Source: Sepiola atlantica (taxonomy: Eukaryota; Mollusca; Cephalopoda; Sepiida; Sepiolidae). Taken from it: a DNA stretch of 64,000 nucleotides. The stretch is from contig OY744528.1 of the NCBI GenBank assembly GCA_963556195.1, positions 56,260,543 through 56,324,542 on the forward strand, written 5' to 3'. The position numbers and the translations under genes were made by a program. Numbering within the stretch: position 1 is the first letter of the stretch; each line of letters opens with the position of its first letter. Shown in pieces: positions 33,673 to 43,980 of the stretch. A model generated the notes under the pieces. It ran no database searches. It was not told the DNA's origin and saw only the letters and a list, made by a program, of their open reading frames with translations.

Positions 33673-35466
33673 ATGAACGACATTAACAACTGCACAGAAT
33701 CACTTGTGCTCACTCATCACCTTCACTCACCAACGACCACGCAGATTCCACATGCGCTCATTCATCTACAACCGCGCAGACCCCACTTGCGCTCACTCAT
33801 CAACAACCTTGCAGACCCACTTGCGCTCACTCATCAACAACCGCGCAGACCCCACATGCGCTCATTCATCAACAACCGCGCAGACCCACTTGCGCTCATT
33901 CATCAACAACCGCGCAGACCCACTTGCGCTCATTCATCAACAACTGCGCAGACCCACTTGCGCTCACTCATCAACAACCGCGCAGACCCCACATGCGCTC
34001 ATTCATCAACAACCGCGCAGACCCACTTGCGCTCATTCATCAACAACCGTGCAGACCCACTTGCGCTCATTCATCAACAACCGCGCAGACCCACTTGCGC
34101 TCATTTATCAACAACCGCGCAGACCTGCTTGTGCTCATTTATCAACAACCGCGCAGACGCACTTGCGCTCATTTATCAACAACCGCACAGACCCCACATG
34201 CGCTCATTCATCAACAACTGTGCAGACCCACTTGCGCTCATTCATCAACAACCGCACAGACCCCACATGCGCTCACTTATCAACAACCGCGCAGACCCAC
34301 TTGCGCTCATTTATCAACAACCGTGCAGACCCCACATGCGCTCACTCATCAACAACCGCGCAGACACACTTGCGCTCACTCATCAACAACTGCGCAAACC
34401 CACTTGCGCTCATTCATCAACAACCGCGCAGACCCCACATGCGCTCACTCATCAACAACCGCGCAGACGCACTTGCGCTCATTCATCAACAACTGCGCAG
34501 ACCTACTTGCGCTCATTCATCAACAACCACGCAGACCCGCTTGCGCTCATTTATCAACAACCGCGCAGACACACTTGCGCTCATTCATCAACAACCGCAC
34601 AGACCCCACATGCGCTCATTCATCAACAACCGCGCAGACACACTTGCACTCATTCATCAACAACCGCGCAGACCCCACATGCGCTCACTCATCAACAACC
34701 GCGCAGACCCACTTGCGCTCATTCAAAAACTGCGCAAACCCGCTTGCGCTCACTTATCAACAACCGCGCAGACGCACTTGCGCTTATTCATCAACAACCG
34801 CTCAGACCCCACATGCGCTCATTCATCAACAACCGCGCAGACACACTTGCACTCATTCATCAACAACCGCGCAGACCCCACATGCGCTCACTCATCAACA
34901 ACCGCGCAGACCCACTTGCGCTCATTCATCAACAACCGCGCAAACCCGCTTGCGCTCACTTATCTACAACCGCGCAGACGCACTTGCGCTTATTCATCAA
35001 CAACTGCTCAGACCCCACATGCGCTCATTTATCAACAACCGCGCAGACCCCACATGCACTCATTTATCAACAAACGCGCAGACTCCACATGCGCTCACTC
35101 ATCAACGACCGCACAGACCCACTTGTCTTCACTCATCACCTTTCAACCAACTGTGCAGATCAACGTACACCACTGACCTATTCAACATTGAAAAACTCTC
35201 ACCCACTTGTCTTTGACCACGACGCACTACTGATCATGACAATTGAACGTTCGTTTCATCAGCTCCGCATCACACAGACTAATCAACATGAACAACGTCA
35301 CCCAGATTCGCTCGCAGTCAACAATTTTTCGACAGAGCAGATCCACTTACACTGTCGATGCTTGACTACAGCGCAAACACACATGAATCCTTCAATTGTG
35401 ACCATCCTTGCAGGTACATTTTACTACACATCTGCAACTCTTCACCACAAGGTTTTCCTTGTTTAA
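33673..35466 (+). other. Open frame of 597 codons across the 34-bp array; probably not a real gene
   Basis: Starts MNDINNCTESLVLTHHLHSP and continues as a 34-residue periodic sequence (RSFINNRADPLALIHQQP is one phase) because 34 bp times 3 equals 102 bp. The other two forward frames are also open for 490 and 430 codons with the same residues in shifted order. A unit with no stop in any frame and a length not divisible by three produces this by itself. There is no known domain. Protein-coding use is possible but unsupported. Confidence 0.2.
33740..35130. repeat. 34/35-bp tandem array, about 40 copies
   Basis: Units of aaccgcgcagacccacttgc + gctcattcatcaac (34 bp), with a sister form carrying 'accccacatgcg' (35 bp). 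Point changes are few. The array fills most of the interior of the LTR element. Confidence 0.95.
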
Positions 35467-35499
35467 TTGATGATGATCTATTATCCAGGGAAGGGGCCT

Positions 35500-36437
35500 T
35501 GTCGGGGCCCGACACACCGCGACGTCTGTTTACGTTTGGAAAAGACGCCATCTTAAAAAAACGTAAACAGCAGCAGCAGTCGCGTTTCCTTTGTTTGCCA
35601 CTCCTTCTGAAAAAAACAGCAGCAGCTTCAAATCGCCATTTTGTTCACTATGACTCAGCATAAACACGGCCAGCAAATATATTCCTTATTTATCCTTTAA
35701 GGAATACAAATGCGTTTCCCGACTATGCCGATAACCTCACTAATACATCCAAGGCACCTGTCGGCAATGTAGTAGATCTCTTTGGTATTTATTTATTGAA
35801 ATTAATCCCTTTCACAGGACCAACGAAAGTAACTTGGCACATGTTACATGAGATCTCCCGTTTTCGACTAAAAAATCCTGCTCCAACTGCTCCAGCACCC
35901 TGCAGTCCTGAGTTCCTGCACCAGCACCCTGCAGTCCCGAGCTTCCTGCACCAGCACTCACCTGCTTCAACTGCTTCAGCACCCTGCAGTCCTTAGCTCC
36001 TGCACCAGCGGCTCCAACTCCTTTTTCCAACAGCCCTTATCAGGGCTACTACTACTACTACTACTACTACTCACTCAAACTACTGCAATTTTTCCAACAG
36101 CCCTTATCAGGGCTACTACTCACTCAAACTAATGCAATAATTTTTTCCAGCACGGGTACCTTGCCAACATCCGTAGACAGCTACCCAGCCTTCCTCTGCG
36201 ACGACACCACTCCTGCCGTTCCAGTTTTGCTGTCACCAGCATGCCGCTCCAGTCCTTCCAGTCTCTCCTGATCCAGCGATGCCATCTCAATTCACTTCAC
36301 TTGTTATTACCATATGGTAAATAAACATCCTTTCTTTGAACCTTTTGTCCTCACTTCTTTGCCATTGCCGTTATTTGCCTGTGTCTACTTTCTTAGTTGT
36401 GTGGCCGACAAACATCCCCCTGGTCGGTCCCGCAACA
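35500..36437 (+). repeat. 3' LTR, about 938 bp
   Basis: Matches both halves of the 5' LTR with few differences. It contains two inverted-repeat-like 'ccaacagcccttatcagggc' blocks (36026 and 36096), a (tac)n run, and a polyadenylation signal AATAAA right after ccatatggt near 36320. Confidence 0.85.
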
Positions 36438-36572
36438 TATCTCATTTTTTTAGGAGGGTGTAATTTAGCTGAGTGTTTTAATCTACACATTTACCAAAGT
36501 TTATTGTTAAAATTTTGGAATTCTTTGAGTAAAATTATTTTTTTAATTAACGGCCTCTCATTCAAATTAATT

Positions 36573-36602
36573 GTTGCCCGGAGGGTGGGTAGGTTTTGCT
36601 AG
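36573..36602 (+). mobile_element. Helitron-like 3' end, second type
   Basis: ttgcccggagggtgggtagg, then ttttgCTAG followed by T. A nearly identical 28-bp end is at 58469-58496, while the sequences to the left of the two differ. This suggests a shared 3' terminus on different bodies. Confidence 0.45.
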
Positions 36603-36609
36603 TAATAAT

Positions 36610-37560
36610 ATATAATAGTATATTAATAGGTTGTACATTAATTTGTTTTCATTCCACTAACCCTAACCCTAGGAGTAACTAAGGTCTTTTACAGGTGACT
36701 CCATACTCCATAAAGCTCCCGAATTGGAGCCTCATATAAATAAAACAAGAACATAAGTCAGTTGTGAGATTGCATGCCTCCACCTGACAACGTAAGAATG
36801 GGTCAAAGACTTCTCCAGGCTTTACTTCTCCATATTATGCCATGGAAACGTTTATAATTCAGATCAGGGTAAAATTGTGCATGTTACCAAAGAGCATACA
36901 TCAAATTTGGAAAAATCGGCTACAATATAGGCGAATCTACACAATAAACAGAACCAAAGTTATCACTAAAAGTTTTACTTTCACCTTTTCCATGATCATA
37001 ACTTTTGACCTACATATCTTAAAATTAAATCAGTTCTAAGTTAGACCATGACCGATTGGTCAAGTGATGGGGATGCAACTAACTCATTTGAAAACATAGT
37101 CTCTTTAGCAGAGGTAACAAAAGTAATTTTTACCTTTTAGTGAAATTATTATTATTACTCTTCTTACAACCTCACACCGACGATTCCTTTTCATCTGTTC
37201 ACCATTGTTTGAACTTGAAGTTTTTATCGATCATTTATTTTGCTGATAATAGTGAAATGAAAGAAAAAAATGCAAGTCCTTCCGATGGGCTCTTTCAATT
37301 CACAGTCAAGGGTAACCAGGTAAAGATCACCAACATTAAATCCTCACACTTTCTCTGGAAGTTGGCGGTCAATTATATACATTAACAATTGAACAATTAA
37401 TTTTTGTCTGAATTTTTGGGATGAAGAGTTATTATTTGCATTGTTTTCTTTGGACTATTGTTCTCAACATTGCTTTTTACTTTCGACTATGTTTGAACCT
37501 TAGTCTCGATTAGGTGTATTGTTCATCTACAGTGTTGGTTTTCCCATATTAAATGTTGAT
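36610..37560. other. Intron sequence, no gene seen
   Basis: AT-rich. No splice-bounded exon recognised. A 'ccctaaccctagg' at 36661 is too short to be telomeric. Confidence 0.5.
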
Positions 37561-37567
37561 TCGTTGG

Positions 37568-37829
37568 GTAAATTAGTCGTTTCCCAGACAAAATGGCCGA
37601 CAATAAATCGTCTACAGTTTTCTGATTTTTTCCTACCTCAAAAATGAGTAAGTAAACCCAAATAAATTGTTTGGGACTAATTTCTCAATTGTATTTCCTT
37701 TAAAATAATTTATGGTAAATTTTAAATTAGTCCAAAACAATTTAATTGGGTTTACTTACTCATTTGTGAGATCGTAAAAATGCAGACGATTCATTGTCTG
37801 TCATTTCGGCTGGGAAACGACAAATTTAC
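37568..37829. mobile_element. MITE, copy 1 (inverted repeats of about 105 bp)
   Basis: Left arm gtcgtttcccagacaaaatg, gccgacaataaatcgtctac, later gagtaagtaaacccaa; the right arm is its reverse complement ending gggaaacgac. Almost the whole 262 bp is two arms with a short centre. No coding region. Copy 2 is at 49912-50160. Confidence 0.85.
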
Positions 37830-37834
37830 TATTA

Positions 37835-38374
37835 GTTGTATATTGTGTACGCTCATGTTTCTACCTAAGAAAAACGATGCAAATAATCTAACAATTATCC
37901 TCAATTTAACAATTAGTCCAAATATCAAAATAAAAACATTTTTTGAAGTTTCTTAAAAACAATGAAATATGTTGATAAAAGGTTAAAATGAAGCTCGGCA
38001 CGTTTTTGTGACTTCAGTAAAGTGTGTAATGGCTCGATTGGCGGTGAATGCCCTGAAAATGTCCCTTGTGATTAATGATATGTTAAAAATGCTTTACCAT
38101 AGCCGAAAGTTTTTTTTTGTTGCAAGTATTTATTTTATAATTGAAAGTGTATGAAGGTTTCCTATTTTCCAAATACTTAAACGAAGTTGTATGTTTGTCA
38201 GAAATTATGTGTTTTTAATGTCAGAAAATATGTATTTTTAATAAGTAATAGTATTATTTATTAAAAAACGTAACTCAAATTTTTATAAGAAAATTAATTA
38301 ATTTTTTAATTAAAATTCGAGTTCCGTTTTTTTATTATTATTATTACGAATTCCGGTTAATTACTGATTATCGA
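37835..38374. other. Intron sequence, no gene seen
   Basis: AT-rich, no repeats recognised. Confidence 0.5.
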
Positions 38375-38378
38375 GTAT

Positions 38379-39167
38379 TGTTGGAATTTGTTAAATCCCC
38401 CCTCACTGATTGGCTGTTGCCATGTCCCTTAAGGGCCTCACGGATTGGCTGTCAGGCATTGCAACCCCTTTTTAGTAAAGGTGTCACGTGAGCCAGCCCT
38501 TAAAAACCCTTGTATACGGCTTCCCGGCCTCTTTTCGACATCTCCGCTCAAGTCAGCAATACATCGGGCGGTCTTCTCTGTGATACAGCCCACGACGGCC
38601 TCACAGAGAATGACCTCCCACTTCTATACATCCTCTTTTCCACGACTCTGCTCGAGTCAACAACACAACGGCCGGTCTTCTTAGTGATACAGCCCACGAC
38701 GGCATCACAGAGAATGACCTCCCGCCGATACCCGAACTCTATGCAGGCTCCTTTTCAACGACTCCACTCCAGTCAACAACACATCAGGCGGTCTTCTTAG
38801 TGATACAGCCCACGACGGCATCACCGAGAATGATCTCCCGCCGTTACCAGAACTCTAAAACAGATAAGTTCTAGCGAACCACGTTTTCGAAACCAAACCC
38901 CAACCTCTCTACAAACCCCAAACCTCAAACCATCCTCTCTTCCATCCTCTCTATGATTTACCAATGTCTAATGAACTGTTTGAAATTGTAAATACTCGCT
39001 CCGACTTTCTCTTTCTTACTAAAATGATATGAAATTACACCCTTGTGTTTTCTGTTCCTTCTTCAGACTTCCGTCCTATATATCTTTGATGAATTTATCT
39101 GCACATGGTTACCCCATTCTCACGTGGGAGAATTGAACTTTATTTCAGGATTATTTTAATTCCAACA
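38379..39167. mobile_element. Solo LTR with 4-bp target duplication
   Basis: Perfect 10-bp inverted ends, TGTTGGAATT and AATTCCAACA, are flanked by GTAT on both sides (38375-38378 and 39168-39171). Length is 789 bp. Two inverted CCAAT boxes (gattggctgt, about 38408 and 38442) sit before a tandem segment. A solo LTR arises when the two LTRs of an element recombine. The strand of the lost element is unknown. Confidence 0.85.
38520..38860. repeat. Tandem repeat of about 104-116 bp, three copies, inside the solo LTR
   Basis: Each unit has gtcttcttagtgatacagcc + cacgacggc, followed by gagaatgacctcccgcc. Starts of the shared word are at 38571, 38675 and 38791. Confidence 0.85.
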
Positions 39168-39171
39168 GTAT

Positions 39172-39690
39172 TTTCCTCGCAGATAGCTTACTGATTATTT
39201 ATGAAAAAATTCTGAAAAAGTAACAAAATTCGGTTGATTATTTGTTCATTAAGAAATTTAAAAAGTTGATTATTTGTTTAAAAAATTTCTTAATGAAATA
39301 TTTATAAATTCTGAAAGATAAAAAACTTTGTTTCATTATTTGTTTTATTTGTATTATTTCACAAAATTACATAATTAATAAAATCTATAAAATCAATCTG
39401 AGTATTTGCTTGAGCTATAATCACAAGGGGCATTCTCAGAGCATTTTAAAAATTGTATTTACAATACAAACAGAACAAATGCAAGAACACAGGAGACGGA
39501 ATATGTTGTTATCACTTTCGCCTCCCGGCTTGTAAAAAGACATGTCAGCCTAAAAGCGTTTTATTTTTCAAAAATTTTATACAAGGGAGATCACTATGAC
39601 TGTCAAACGAAATCATTTGGTAGCCGATGCAAGGGAGATAATTCTGCTCGATTAAGACATTACACCTCTTTCCTTCTTAATAAAAGTCAC
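39172..39690. other. Intron sequence, small inverted repeat only
   Basis: A 15-bp inverted repeat (ttcattaagaaattt at 39246, complement at 39283). Otherwise AT-rich without features. Confidence 0.5.
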
Positions 39691-39692
39691 AC

Positions 39693-39696
39693 ACAC

Positions 39697-39769
<73 letters not shown>

Positions 39770-39890
39770 AAGAGGGAGAGGGAGAGAGTAAGATAATACT
39801 TTAAAGATATAAATAATATATTTAACCAGTAGACTATCAGGATAGAAACAAAGCTCAATGTAGTGTATAGAGCAATAATATTAATATAAT
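39693..39890 (+). repeat. (TA)n(GA)n microsatellite and dispersed repeat, copy 2
   Basis: (ta)n at about 39705-39740, (ga)n to 39768, then gtaagataatactttaaag and cagtagactatcaggataga. Same arrangement as 48747-48905 and, inverted, 7868-7985. Confidence 0.8.
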
Positions 39891-40016
39891 ATATATATTG
39901 CCCCCCCCACACTTTACAGTCATCAATAATGAAGTTATATATGCATGTGTTTAACCGGCCCCCCCCCTTTTTAGGAGAGCCCCCCCCTCCACACTTTTAT
40001 AACTGTCCCGCCAGTC

Positions 40017-40062
<46 letters not shown>

Positions 40063-40394
40063 AAAATTGAAAAAAGAGGCCTTTATCAATGCAAGATTAA
40101 TTAATTTTTTTTTTTTTTACTTTAATCTTATTAATTTCGGAATAATATGCCATCATCAGAGTTGACCAGTATTGTGTCATTTTTTCAAAAATTAAAATAA
40201 ACAAACTTTTTTTTTGTCCCATTAGGGTGTTATCCGCGGAGATGTTCTTGGCGGTTATGAATTCAAATTCTGGTTGTAGAACGAAGACGTATTGGCATGC
40301 TCGAAGTTTAAGAAGATAGGTCGTTCATTTAAAAACATTGGTGGGTTATTCAAATTGAAAATAGAAGCCTTTATCAATGCAAGATTAATGCAAG

Positions 40395-40440
<46 letters not shown>
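40017..40440. repeat. (TA)n runs with a direct repeat between
   Basis: (ta)n at 40019-40058 and 40398-40440. The word gcctttatcaatgcaagatt occurs at 40079 and 40370. On the minus strand around 40153-40136, CTGATGA is followed after a short spacer by GAAA, a weak hammerhead-like core. Confidence 0.75.
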
Positions 40441-40443
<3 letters not shown>

Positions 40444-40689
40444 CATGCGTGCTTGCATATGTGTGTGTGTATGAGGGGGTACAGTCCATCAGTCCATACT
40501 TCGATATGTACAACATGCGTGGAATTCCATAGAGATCCACTCTGATTTCAAGGAGCCCTCTTAAAGTAGATTTCACCGAATTAAATAAATTAATTCAACC
40601 TGTTGTTTCAGTCAAAGAGGAATTGAAATTTTTTTTTTCTTTTTGCAAAACAGAATTGAAACTTTACTTACATATTCATCTATCTAATA

Positions 40690-43600
40690 AAGTATTCAAA
40701 TCTAGCGGGAGGGAGCCGCTTCTGCATTGGATTGCGTCTTACTGTTCGTGGAGTGTGTCTTAACACTGGTGGGTTATGTTTGGGAGTTGTCGGTGCTTCG
40801 GTTGGTCTCTCAGATTCTAGATATGGGCACTCACGTTCGGGACCTGATTCTTCCAGTTGTTGATGTGGGCGGAATTCATCTTCAGAATCTGATTCTGATT
40901 CTACACCTTCTTCTCCAGGACAGCTGTCTAGATGTATCTGCTTGAAGAGGGGAGTTTCGGATGATTTGGTAATCTCCTGTCTGCGCTGTCACCATACTAC
41001 CCTTTTATACTGATAATCGTCAGCGAGGGCTTCAAATGGAGATGTGTTCGTCATACTGTGGGGGGGGGGCTATACTGCTTAAGGAAGTGGGACAGTTGGG
41101 TTTTCTAGTTTAGACCTTTCATGGTGGTGGTGCGAATATATTTGTTTAGGGATCTCATGAACTGTTCAACATCTCCATTTGCCTCGGCCTTGGGTAGAAA
41201 AATCCTTGAATTCCTGCCCATGGATGGAGGTACCATTGTCAGACTTGACAATATCGGGGTAGCCATGTCTGGCAAAGATTGCGTTGAGGCGAGGAATAAC
41301 TACTCTTGCTGATATCGAGGGGAGTATTTCTACCTCCAGGAACCTGCTGTAGTCGTCGATGGCGACTAGCACCAGCGAAGTCCAGGGAGATTTCAGTCCA
41401 TGGGGCAGCGGGTAGTGATGTGCATATGGGCTCACAGTGTGAAGATGATGTCGGTTGGAAGCCTGTCAGAGGATGCAGCTGTGCACCGTCTCCCCCACTA
41501 GTTTATCGATTCCAGGGTACCAGACCTTTTCCTTCACTAGTGGCTTCGTCTTGACAATGCCCTGGTGTGCACGGTGGGCTATGTCCACGGTTCTTTTCAG
41601 TAGGGTGGACAGAATCACCTGGTGGTGGCCTCAAAGGATGAGACCATCATGTGTAGATAGTTCATCCTTGAAGCATGCAAGACTTCCAGTTTCCGTCTGA
41701 AAGTGCAGTCATCATTTCTGCAACAGGGAGTCTTCTCCTGTGGCTAACTTTACTTTTCCAATGGAGATAGATTTGGGTATGGTATGATGAGCCACATATC
41801 TTATGTCTCAACCGCATTGTCTCTCTTGGGTTTGTGATGAGGATGTTGGCAGGGTTTTGGTTGTCTTTTCCAGGCTGGTACACCAAGCTATACTCATATG
41901 GCATGAGGCGCAGACACCAGCGTTCAATTCTGGATGTGGCCAACTTAAGGCTTTTGACGATACCGAGAAGTGGTCTGTGGTCAGTGGTGATGGTGAACCT
42001 CGACCCATACAAATAAAAGTGAAAATGTTCAGCAGCATATACAACAGCTAGCATCTCTCTCAGTCTGCGAGTATCGCTGTTCTACATCTGTGAGGGTACG
42101 GCTGGCATAACACAGCATTTTCCCGCCTTGTGTAAGCATTACCCTTAATCCAACGGGGCTCGTATCTACAAGGATATCTGTCTGCTTGCTCTGACATAAC
42201 TCCAGCTCCAGTCAGGGCTTCTTTCAACTGGCTCACTGCCCTTTCTTCTGTCTTCAACCACCTCCATTCTGTGTCTTTTCTCATGAGTTGTTGGAGTAGC
42301 TCGGTGACAGTGGCATAGTGTGGGATGAATCTGGCCACGTATTGGACCATGCCCAGGAATGAGCCAACTTCCCCAACGTTGGTGGGCGATTTGCTATTTG
42401 CAATTGCTGCAAATTTCTCTGGGTCTAGTGACACCCCATTTTCACTTTTGCGTCCAAAAAGGGTGAGCTGTTTCACTAAGAAAAGGCACTTTTCCCTGTT
42501 TAGCTTGGCCCCAGCATTTTGTAGACGCTCCAGCGTGGAGCTCAAACTGGCATTATATAAGGCCTGGTCACGTCCATAGACGATGGTGTCGTCTGAGAGG
42601 TTTTTGACCCCTGGAATACCTCTCAAGAGATCTGCAATAGCCTTTTGAAATAACCGAAGCAGCATTTACTCTGAAAAGTAGTCTTTTGTATCAGAATAGT
42701 CTAGCATATGCAGTGAACATGGTCATATATCTGCTGGACTCCCCCAGCTCTAATTAGTGGTACACGTTCGACAGGTCCAGTTTGAGTGGTTTAAATCCAC
42801 AAATAAGTCGTCCACGGTCTGCATGAGATATTTGACTCTTTGGATAGCTTCGTTTTCTTTTCGCATATCTATGCAGATTCGTATGCCACTCATTTTTTGG
42901 GGACTATCACCAGTGGATTTTCCTAGGCCCAGTAACATCCTCAATCACACCCATTTCCTTGAGACATTTTAGTTCTGACTCGACGTCTTTCCTCACATGG
43001 AAAGGTATCCTACGATGTCGCTGTGTTACCAGTGGGACCGAAGTGTAGATGTGTAACTTAACAGTGGGTCCGGAAATCTTTCCCATCTTTTCATTGAATA
43101 ATGAGGGGAATTCATCAGGAATAGATGCGAAAATAGATGTTCACACGAAACATGAAATTAAAAATTATCATACGCAGTGCCTAGACAGAGTAGGCACATA
43201 GTAGATTTTGTAGTTCATACCCGAACAAGGGGTCTTCATGATTGATGACAAACATTTTTGCCGTGCAGCATTTTCCTTTAAATTTTATCGGGGCGGTAAT
43301 TAATCCACGAACGGGCATGGCTTGTTTGGATCAATATGCAAATATCTGCATGACTGTCCTATATATTGTTGGTCTGTGCTGAAGACCATCGTACGTGCAT
43401 CCAGAAATTATGTTGACACTGGCACCAGTGTCTAAAACAAAGGTCACTGGGGAGTCATTGACGAAAATGGTGGCTGTGGACGTTCATGTAATGTGGGAAT
43501 TTTTACTGTGAACACAGATTCATCACTCGACGTAGAATGGGATTTAATTTCATTTTGATACGAGTATGAAATTTATCTTACCCGCATTGAGTTGCAGACT

Positions 43601-43980
43601 TTGGCGAAATGATTCCTATCCTTTAGTGGGCCACATCACATGTGTTGTTGAGTATTCACAGTAGTGGCAAACATGTCCGGTGTCTTTGCCACGTGGTTGA
43701 GGCCTTTGAGCAAAGTGGCGACTACTACCTTGTGTGTGTCTGTAGTAGTGTTCGTTGTCGGTATTTAAAATTTTTTTTCTCTGCATGTGTACCACTTGTG
43801 GCTTTCTTTATTGTGGTGGGACGACATGGCGTGGACCTCCTCTCGTTCTATGTCTGCAGCACGCATGTGTGTGAGTTCAATCGCCCTGGCTCTGTCCAGT
43901 ACTTGTTTTAGTGTGGAGTTGTCTCTTAACACCTTTCTTCTGACCTTAGAACAGCTTTGTACTATCTGTGTGAATATGTA
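40690..43980 (-). pseudogene. Ty3/Gypsy retrotransposon gag-pol, 5'-truncated
   Basis: Minus-strand domains in order: gag end and CCHC knuckle (43.9-43.57 kb, pieces CHYC and NHFAKVCN); protease VTFVLDTGASVNIISG (about 43.44 kb); RT (42.98-42.06 kb: SGIRICIDMRKENEA, then VKNLSDDTIVYG as the catalytic box); connection and RNase H (42.05-41.66: FTITTDHRPLLGIVKSLKLA, YQPGKDNQNPANIL); zinc finger and integrase (41.66-41.17: LVLVAIDDYSRFLEV, YPDIVKSDNG); C-terminus (40.95-40.70). Frameshifts separate the domains. No LTRs were recognised, and the gag start is cut off by the Penelope-like element. Confidence 0.9.

Larger units (their letters stand above)
30131..36437 (+). mobile_element. Non-autonomous LTR retrotransposon, Ty3/Gypsy CsRn1-like by primer site
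   Basis: Two direct terminal repeats start TGTCGGGGCCCGACACACCG (30131 and 35500) and end gtcggtcccgcaaca (32961 and 36437), giving TG...CA termini. Two bases after the first repeat comes a primer-binding site complementary to the 3' end of tRNA-Trp (32964-32984), the primer used by the CsRn1 lineage of Gypsy elements. A purine tract (agggaagggg) precedes the second repeat. The 2.5-kb interior has no gag, protease, RT or integrase, so enzymes would have to come from a relative. Flanking target duplications are not evident (tccct versus tatct). Confidence 0.8.

Noticed and set aside
36655..36680. Telomere-like 'ccctaaccctagg'
   Set aside because: Fewer than three repeats in an internal intron position.
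37140..37385. 81-codon open frame as a host exon
   Set aside because: No domain and no acceptor/donor pair fitting a spliced exon.
40136..40160. Third hammerhead-like core on the minus strand (CTGATGA...GAAA)
   Set aside because: Stem II would be at most two base pairs and no stem III/cut site is evident.
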